Assembly (NCBI GenBank): GCA_021292105.1
Contig: CM037857.1
Location: forward strand, 41,206,916 to 41,270,915
Length of the DNA stretch: 64,000 nucleotides
Direction of reading: 5' to 3'
Source: Anadara kagoshimensis
Lineage: Eukaryota > Mollusca > Bivalvia > Arcoida > Arcidae
Under the pieces are notes generated by a model. That model was not told where the DNA came from. It did no database searches and saw only the letters and a program-made list of their open reading frames with translations. Each line of letters begins with the position of its first letter. The stretch's first letter is position 1. A program made the translations under genes and the position numbers. Positions 55,801 through 64,000 of this stretch are shown here, piece after piece.

Positions 55801-58800
55801 AGTGTTGAGATATAGTCAAAATAAGCTTTCAATTCAGCACTTTTTGTTAGTTTAGTGTTGAGATATATCAAAATGAGCTTTCAATTCAGCACTAATTTGT
55901 TAGTTAAGTATTGAGATATAGTCAAAATAAGCTTTCAATTCAGCACTAATTTGTTAGTTTAGTATTGAGATATAGTCAAAATAGCTTTCAATTCAGCACT
56001 ATTTGTTAGTTTAGTATTGAGATATAGTCAATATAAGCTTTCAATTCAGCACTAATTTGTTAGTTTAGTATTGAGATATAGTCAAAATAAGCTTTGAATT
56101 CAGCACTAATTTGTTAGTTTAGTGTTGAGATATAGTCAAAATGAGCTTTCAATTCAACACTAATTTGTTAGTTTAGTATTGAGATATAGTCAAAATGAGC
56201 TTTCAATTCAGCACTAATTTGTTAGTTTAGTATTGAGATATAGTCAAAATGAGCTTTCAATTCAGCACTAATTTGTTAGTTTAGTATTGAGATATAGTCA
56301 AAATGAGCTTTCAATTCAGCACTAATTTGTTAGTTTAGTGTTGAGATATAGTCAAAATGAGCTTTTAATTCAGCACTAATTTGTTAGTTTAGTATTGAGA
56401 TATAGTCAATATAAGCTTTCAATTCAGCACTAATTTGTTAGTTTAGTGTTGAGATATATAGTCAAAATGAGCTTTCAATTCAGCACTAATTTGTTAGTTT
56501 AGTGTTGAGATATATAGTCAAAATGAGCTTTCAATTCAGCACTAATTTGTTAGTTTAGTATTGAGATATAGTCAATATAAGCTTTCAATTCAGCACTAAT
56601 TTGTTAGTTTAGTATTGAGATATATAGTCAAAATGAGCTTTCAATTCAGCACTAATTTGTTAGTTTAGTATTGAGATATAGTCAAAATGAGCTTTCAATT
56701 CAGCACTAATTTGTTAGTTTAGTATTGAGATATAGTCAATATAAGCTCTTAATTCAGCACTAATTTGTTAGTATAGTGTTGAGATATAGTCAAAATAAGC
56801 TTTCAATTCAGCACAAATTTGTTAGTTTAGTATTGAGATATAGTCAATATAAGCTTTCAATTCAGCACTAATTTGTTAGTTTAGTGTTGAGATATAGTCA
56901 AAATAAGCTCTCAATTCAGCACTAATTTGTTAGTTTAGTGTTGAGATATAGTCAAAATGAGCTTTCAATTCAGCACTAATTTGTTAGTTTAGTATTGAGA
57001 TATAGTCAATATAAGCTTTCAATTCAGCACTAATTTGTTAGTTTAGTATTGAGATATAGTCAAAATAAGCTTTGAATTCAGCACTAATTTGTTAGTTTAG
57101 TGTTGAGATATAGTCAAAATGAGCTTTCAATTCAACACTAATTTGTTAGTTTAGTATTGAGATATAGTCAAAATGAGCTTTCAATTCAGCACTAATTGTT
57201 AGTTTAGTATTGAGATATAGTCAAAATGAGCTTTCAATTCAGCACTAATTTGTTAGTTTAGTATTGAGATATAGTCAAATGAGCTTTCAATTCAGCACTA
57301 ATTTGTTAGTTTAGTGTTGAGATATAGTCAAAATGAGCTTTAATTCAGCACTAATTTGTTAGTTTAGTATTGAGATATAGTCAATATAAGCTTTCAATTC
57401 AGCACTAATTTGTTAGTTTAGTGTTGAGATATATAGTCAAAATGAGCTTTCAATTCAGCACTAATTGTTAGTTTAGTGTTGAGATATATAGTCAAAATGA
57501 GCTTTCAATTCAGCACTAATTTGTTAGTTAGTATTGAGATATAGTCAATATAAGCTTTCAATTCAGCACTAATTTGTTAGTTTAGTATTGAGATATATAG
57601 TCAAAATGAGCTTTCAATTCAGCACTAATTTGTTAGTTTAGTATTGAGATATAGTCAAAATGAGCTTTCAATTCAGCACTAATTTGTTAGTTTAGTATTG
57701 AGATATAGTCATATAAGCTCTTAATTCAGCACTAATTTGTTAGTATAGTGTTGAGATATAGTCAAAATAAGCTTTCAATTCAGCACAAATTTGTTAGTTT
57801 AGTATTGAGATATAGTCAATATATTCTTTCAATTCAGCACTAATTTGTTAGTTTAGTTGAGATATAGTCAAATAAGTCTCAATTCAGCACTAATTTGTTA
57901 GTTTAGTGTTGAGATATAGTCAAAATGAGCTTTCAATTCAGCACTAATTTTAGTTTAGAATTGAGATATAGTCAATATAAGCTTTCAATTCAGCACTAAT
58001 TTGTTAGTTTAGTGTTGAGATAATCAAAATGAGCTTTCAATTCAGCACTAATTTGTTAGTTTAGTGTTGAGATATATAGTCAAAATGAGCTTTCAATTCA
58101 GCACTAATTTGTTAGTTTAGTGTTGAGATATAGTCAAAATAGCTTTCAATTCAGCACTAATTTGTTAGTTTAGTATTGAGATATAGTCAAATGAGCTTTC
58201 AATTCAGCACTAATTTGTTAGTTTAGTGTTGAGATATAGTCAAAATGAGCTTTCAATTCAGCACTAATTTGTTAGTTTAGTATTGAGATATAGTCAAATA
58301 AGCTTTCAATTCAGCACTAATTTGTTAGTTTAGTGTTGAGATATAGTCAAAATGAGCTTTCAATTCAGCACTAATTTGTTAGTTTAGTATTGAGATATAG
58401 TCAAAATGAGCTTTCAATTCAGCACTAATTTGTTAGTTTAGTATTGAGATATAGTCAAAATGAGCTTTCAATTCAGCACTAATTTGTTAGTTTAGTGTTG
58501 AGATATAGTCAAAATAGCTTTCAATTCAGCACTAATTTGTTAGTTTAGTATTGAGATTAGTCAAATAAGCTTTCAATTCAGCACTAATTTGTTAGTTTAG
58601 TGTTGAGATATAGTCAAAATGAGCTTTCAATTCAGCACTAATTTGTTAGTTTAGTGTTGAGATATAGTCAAAATGAGCTTTCAATTCAGCACTAATTTGT
58701 TAGTTTAGTGTTGAGATATAGTCAAAATGAGCTTTCAATTCAGCACTAATTTGTTAGTTTAGTGTTGAGATATAGTCAAAATGAGCTTTCAATTCAGCAC

Positions 58801-61800
58801 TAATTTGTTAGTTTAGTATTGAGATATAGTCAATATAAGCTTTCAATTCAGCACTAATTTGTTAGTTTAGTTGAGATATAGTCAAAATGCTTTCAATTCA
58901 GCACTAATTTGTTAGTTTAGTGTTGAGATATAGTCAAAATGAGCTTTCAATTCAGCACTAATTTGTTAGTTTAGTATTGAGATATAGTCAATATAAGCTT
59001 TCAATTCAGCACTAATTTGTTAGTTTAGTGTTGAGATATAGTCAAAATGAGCTTTCAATTCAGCACTAATTTGTTAGTTTAGTGTTGAGATATAGTCAAA
59101 ATGAGCTTTCAATTCAGCACTAATTTGTTAGTTTAGTATTGAGATATAGTCAAAATAAGCTTTCAATTCAGCACTAATTTGTTAGTTTAGTGTTGAGATA
59201 TAGTCAAAATGAGCTTTCAATTCAGCACTAATTTGTTAGTTTAGTGTTGAGATATAGTCAAAATGAGCTTTCAATTCAGCACTAATTTGTTAGTTTAGTA
59301 TTGAGATATAGTCAAAAGCTTTCAATTCAGCACTAATTTGTTAGTTTAGTGTTGAGATATAGTCAAAATGAGCTTTCAATTCAGCACTAATTTGTTAGTT
59401 TAGTGTTGAGATATAGTCAAATGAGCTTTCAATTCAGCACTAATTTGTTAGTTTAGTATTGAGATATAGTCAATATAAGCTTTCAATTCAGCACTAATTT
59501 GTTAGTTTAGTGTTGAGATATAGTCAATAAGCTTTCAATTCAGCACTAATTTGTTAGTTTAGTATTGAGATATAGTCAAAATAAGCTTTCAATTCAGCAC
59601 TAATTTGTTAGTTTAGTATTGAGATATAGTCAAAATGAGCTTTCAATTCAGCACTAATTTGTTAGTTTAGTATTGAGATATAGTCAAATAAGCTTTCAAT
59701 TCAGCACTAATTTGTTAGTTTAGTATTGAGATATAGTCAAAATGAGCTTTCAATTCAGCACTAATTTGTTAGTTTAGTATTGAGATATAGTCAAAATGAG
59801 CTTTCAATTCAGCACTAATTTGTTAGTTTAGTGTTGAGATATAGTCAAAATGAGCTTTCAATTCAGCACTAATTTGTTAGTTTAGTGTTGAGATATAGTC
59901 AAAATGAGCTTTCAATTCAGCACTAATTTGTTAGTTTAGTATTGAGATATAGTCAAATAAGCTTTCAATTCAGCACTAATTTGTTAGTTTAGTATTGAGA
60001 TATAGTCAATATAAGCTTTCAATTCAGCACTAATTTGTTAGTTTAGTGTTGAGATATAGTCAAAATGAGCTTTCAATTCAGCACTAATTTGTTAGTTTAG
60101 TATTGAGATATAGTCAAATAAGCTTTCAATTCAGCACTAATTTGTTAGTTTAGTATTGAGATATAGTCAATAAGCTTTCAATTCAGCACTAATTTGTTAG
60201 TTTAGTATTGAGATATAGTCAAAATGAGCTTTCAATTCAGCACTAATTTGTTAGTTTAGTATTGAGATATAGTCAAATAAGCTTTCAATTCAGCACTAAT
60301 TTGTTAGTTTAGTGTTGAGATATAGTCAAAATAAGCTTTCAATTCAGCACTAATTTGTTAGTTTAGTGTTGAGATATAGTCAAAATGAGCTTTCAATTCA
60401 GCACTAATTTGTTAGTTTAGTATTGAGATATAGTCAAAATAAGCTTTCAATTCAGCACTAATTTGTTAGTTTAGTGTTGAGATATAGTCAAAATGAGCTT
60501 TCAATTCAGCACTAATTTGTTAGTTTAGTATTGAGATATAGTCAAAATGAGCTTTCAATTCAGCACTATTTGTTAGTTTAGTGTTGAGATATAGTCAAAA
60601 TGAGCTTTCAATTCAGCACTAATTTGTTAGTTTAGTATTGAGATATAGTCAAAATAGCTTTCAATTCAGCACTAATTTGTTAGTTTAGTATTGAGATATA
60701 GTCAAATAAGCTTTCAATTCAGCACTAATTTGTTAGTTTAGTGTTGAGATATAGTCAAAATAAGCTTTCAATTCAGCACTAATTTGTTAGTTTAGTGTTG
60801 AGATATAGTCAAAATAAGCTTTCAATTCAGCACTAATTTGTTAGTTTAGTATTGAGATATAGTCAAAATAAGCTTTCAATTCAGCACTAATTTGTTAGTT
60901 TAGTGTTGAGATATAGTCAAAATGAAGCTTTCAATTCAGCACTAATTTGTTAGTTTAGTATTGAGATATAGTCAAAATAAGCTTTCAATTCAGCACTATT
61001 TGTTAGTTTAGTGTTGAGATATAGTCAAAATGAGCTTTCAATTCAGCACTAATTTGTTAGTTTAGTATTGAGATATAGTCAATAAGCTTTCAATTCAGCA
61101 CTAATTTGTTAGTTTAGTATTGAGATATAGTCAAAATGAGCTTTCAATTCAGCACTAATTTGTTAGTTTAGTATTGAGATATAGTCAAATAGCTTTCAAT
61201 TCAGCACTAATTTGTTAGTTTAGTATTGAGATATAGTCAAAATGAGCTTTCAATTCAGCACTAATTTGTTAGTTTAGTATTGAGATATAGTCAAAATGAG
61301 CTTTCAATTCAGCACTAATTTGTTAGTTTAGTATTGAGATATAGTCAAAATGAGCTTTCAATTCAGCACTAATTTGTTAGTTTAGTGTTGAGATATAGTC
61401 AAAATGAGCTTTCAATTCAGCACTAATTTGTTAGTTTAGTATTGAGATATAGTCAATATAAGCTTTCAATTCAGCACTAATTTGTTAGTTTAGTATTGAG
61501 ATATAGTCAATATAAGCTTTCAATTCAGCACTAATTTGTTAGTTTAGTGTTGAGATATAGTCAAAATGAGCTTTCAATTCAGCACTATTTGTTAGTTTAG
61601 TATTGAGATATAGTCAAATAAGCTTTCAATTCAGCACTAATTTGTTAGTTTAGTATTGAGATATAGTCAATATAAGCTTTCAATTCAGCACTAATTTGTT
61701 AGTTTAGTATTGAGATATAGTCAAAATAAGCTTTCAATTCAGCACTAATTTGTTAGTTTAGTGTTGAGATATAGTCAAAATAGCTTTCAATTCAGCACTA

Positions 61801-64000
61801 ATTTGTTAGTTTAGTATTGAGATATAGTCAAAATAAGCTTTCAATTCAGCACTAATTTGTTAGTTTAGTATTGAGATATAGTCAAAATGAGCTTTCAATT
61901 CAGCACTAATTTGTTAGTTTAGTATTGAGATATAGTCAAAATAAGCTTTCAATTCAGCACTAATTTGTTAGTTTAGTATTGAGATATAGTCAAAATGAGC
62001 TTTCAATTCAGCACTAATTTGTTAGTTTGTATTGAGATATAGTCAATATAAGCTTTCAATTCAGCACTAATTTGTTAGTTTAGTATTGAGATATAGTCAA
62101 AATGAGCTTTCAATTCAGCACTAATTTGTTAGTTTAGTATTGAGATATAGTCAAAATGAGCTTTCAATTCAGCACTAATTTGTTAGTTTAGTATTGAGAT
62201 ATAGTCAAAATGAGCTTTCAATTCAGCACTAATTTGTTAGTTTAGTATTGAGATATAGTCAAAATAAGCTTTCAATTCAGCACTAATTTGTTAGTTTAGT
62301 GTTGAGATATAGTCAAAATGAGCTTTTAATTCAGCACTAATTTGTTAGTTTAGTATTGAGATATAGTCAATATAAGCTTTCAATTCAGCACTAATTTGTT
62401 AGTTTAGTGTTGAGATATATCAAAATAGCTTTCAATTCAGCACTAATTTGTTAGTTTAGTGTTGAGATATAGTCAAATGAGCTTTCAATTCAGCACTAAT
62501 TTGTTAGTTTAGTATTGAGATATAGTCAAATAAGCTTTCAATTCAGCACTAATTTGTTAGTTTAGTGTTGAGATATAGTCAAAATGAGCTTTCAATTCAG
62601 CACTAATTTGTTAGTTTAGTATTGAGATATAGTCAAATAAGCTTTCAATTCAGCACTAATTTGTTAGTTTAGTATTGAGATATAGTCAAAATAAGCTTTC
62701 AATTCAGCACTAATTTGTTAGTTTAGTGTTGAGATATAGTCAAATAAGCTTTCAATTCAGCACTAATTTGTTAGTTTAGTGTTGAGATATAGTCAAAATA
62801 AGCTTTCAATTCAGCACTAATTTGTTAGTTTAGTGTTGAGATATAGTCAAAATGAGCTTTCAATTCAGCACTAATTTGTTAGTTTAGTATTGAGATATAG
62901 TCAAAATAGCTTTCAATTCAGCACTAATTTGTTAGTTTAGTATTGAGATATAGTCAAAATGAGCTTTCAATTCAGCACTAATTTGTTAGTTTAGTATTGA
63001 GATATAGTCAAATAAGCTTTCAATTCAGCACTAATTTGTTAGTTTAGTATTGAGATATAGTCAAAATGAGCTTTCAATTCAGCACTAATTTGTTAGTTTA
63101 GTATTGAGATATAGTCAAAATGAGCTTTCAATTCAGCACTAATTTGTTAGTTTAGTTTGAGATATAGTCAAAATGAGCTTTCAATTCAGCACTAATTTGT
63201 TAGTTTAGTGTTGAGATATAGTCAAAATGAGCTTTCAATTCAGCACTAATTTGTTAGTTTAGTATTGAGATATAGTCAAAATAGCTTTCAATTCAGCACT
63301 AATTTGTTAGTTTAGTATTGAGATATAGTCAAATAGCTTTCAATTCAGCACTAATTTGTTAGTTTAGTGTTGAGATATAGTCAAATGCTTTCAATTCAGC
63401 ACTAATTTGTTAGTTTAGTATTGAGATATAGTCAATATAAGCTTTCAATTCAGCACTAATTTGTTAGTTTAGTATTGAGATATAGTCAATATAAGCTTTC
63501 AATTCAGCACTAATTTGTTAGTTTAGTATTGAGATATAGTCAAAATAAGCTTTCAATTCAGCACTAATTTGTTAGTTTAGTGTTGAGATATAGTCAAAAT
63601 AAGCTTTCAATTCAGCACTAATTTGTTAGTTTAGTGTTGAGATATAGTCAAAATAAGCTTTCAATTCAGCACTAATTTGTTAGTTTAGTATTGAGATATA
63701 GTCAAAATGAGCTTTCAATTCAGCACTAATTTGTTAGTTTAGTATTGAGATATAGTCAAAATAAGCTTTCAATTCAGCACTAATTTGTTAGTTTAGTATT
63801 GAGATATAGTCAAAATGCTTTCAATTCAGCACTAATTTGTTAGTTTAGGTATTGAGATATAGTCAAATAAGCTTTCAATTCAGCACTAATTTGTTAGTTT
63901 AGTATTGAGATATAGTCAAAATAAGCTTTCAATTCAGCACTAATTTGTTAGTTTAGTATTGAGATATAGTCAAAATAGCTTTCAATTCAGCACTAATTTG
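49841..64000. repeat. 54-bp satellite, about 265 copies, continues past the window
   Basis: The unit is 'ttgagatatagtcaaaatga' + 'gctttcaattcagcactaat' + 'ttgttagtttagt(g/a)' (54 bp). Main variants are gtgttgag/gtattgag and aatgagc/aataagc/atataagc. Single-base and short deletions are concentrated at 'gtcaaaatgagc'; the 3' half of the unit ('tcaattcagcactaatttgt') is far more constant. The monomer corresponds to the right subterminal part of family A up to 'agtgtt', the inner edge of its right end. The array has no ORF of note and covers more than a fifth of the window. Confidence 0.98.
56030..57800. repeat. Duplicated block of about 975 bp inside the 54-bp satellite
   Basis: Rare variants recur in the same order at a fixed offset: 'agctttgaattcag' at 56090 and 57069, 'caattcaacacta' at about 56150 and 57128, 'aagctcttaattcag' at 56743 and 57715 with 'gttagtatagtg' just behind, and 'cagcacaaatttg' at about 56810 and 57782. 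The offset is 972-978 bp, i.e. 18 monomers. The second copy has extra single-base deletions. Confidence 0.88.

Larger units (their letters stand above)
49740..64000 (+). mobile_element. Family A MITE, left end plus giant internal array; right end outside window
   Basis: The left end 'cagacctgtcgaaagtttaa' + 'cat' follows TA (49738-49739). The interior shows family words 'acgatatggattactaatga' and 'aaaaaagctgccaagaagtt', then passes at about 49841 straight into the 54-bp satellite. If the right end exists it lies beyond 64000. Confidence 0.7.

Overview
This is an AT-rich, very repeat-dense eukaryotic nuclear window (no bacterial gene density, split genes with GT..AG introns, microsatellites, tRNA-derived SINEs, many TA-flanked MITEs). 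The only clearly recognisable gene is an animal PC-esterase domain protein. Its style, together with the repeats (tandem-repeat-containing MITEs, CT/AG microsatellites, the 'tataccccc...gtccgtccgtc' dispersed repeat, tRNA-headed SINEs), suggests a mollusc, most likely a marine bivalve. The species cannot be decided from the sequence.

Layout. 0-5 kb: a 56-bp minisatellite of about 46 copies (1.48-4.07 kb), then a SINE. 5-13 kb: non-coding DNA with MITEs, hairpins and CT/AG microsatellites. 13.5-16 kb: two copies of one MITE family (here 'family A'). One is swollen by a 31-bp array; the other carries a nested foldback element. 16.2 kb: a 130-codon ORF that may encode a small secreted protein. 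16.6-25.4 kb: non-coding DNA, MITEs, a 663-bp foldback and, directly beside it, a 29-bp array of about 2.2 kb. 27-37 kb: microsatellites, MITEs of families A, B, C and D, a 36/72-bp array, a 23/16-bp array, a 71-bp array and a possible two-exon gene of unknown function (33.1-33.9 kb). 37-49.7 kb: retroposon-like repeats, SINEs and the PCED1-like gene on the minus strand (41.67-46.67 kb, four coding exons). 49.74-64.0 kb: a family A left end that runs into a 54-bp satellite filling the rest of the window, about 265 copies.

The most interesting signal is structural. Family A is a short element with inverted ends (TA-CAGACCTGTCGAAAG...), present at least seven times. Different internal parts of the same element appear to have expanded into tandem arrays at different copies: the 31-bp array at 13.7-14.7 kb matches the left-central part, and the satellite of at least 14.2 kb matches the right subterminal part up to the inner edge of the right end. 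A third copy has a two-unit duplication that looks like an early stage, and a fourth holds an (AT)n tract. The window therefore seems to show a MITE family acting as a source of satellite DNA.

Limits: everything was read by eye. Repeat copy numbers are length divided by unit length. Exon calls other than the PC-esterase gene are weak. Most long ORFs here run through tandem repeats and are not genes.
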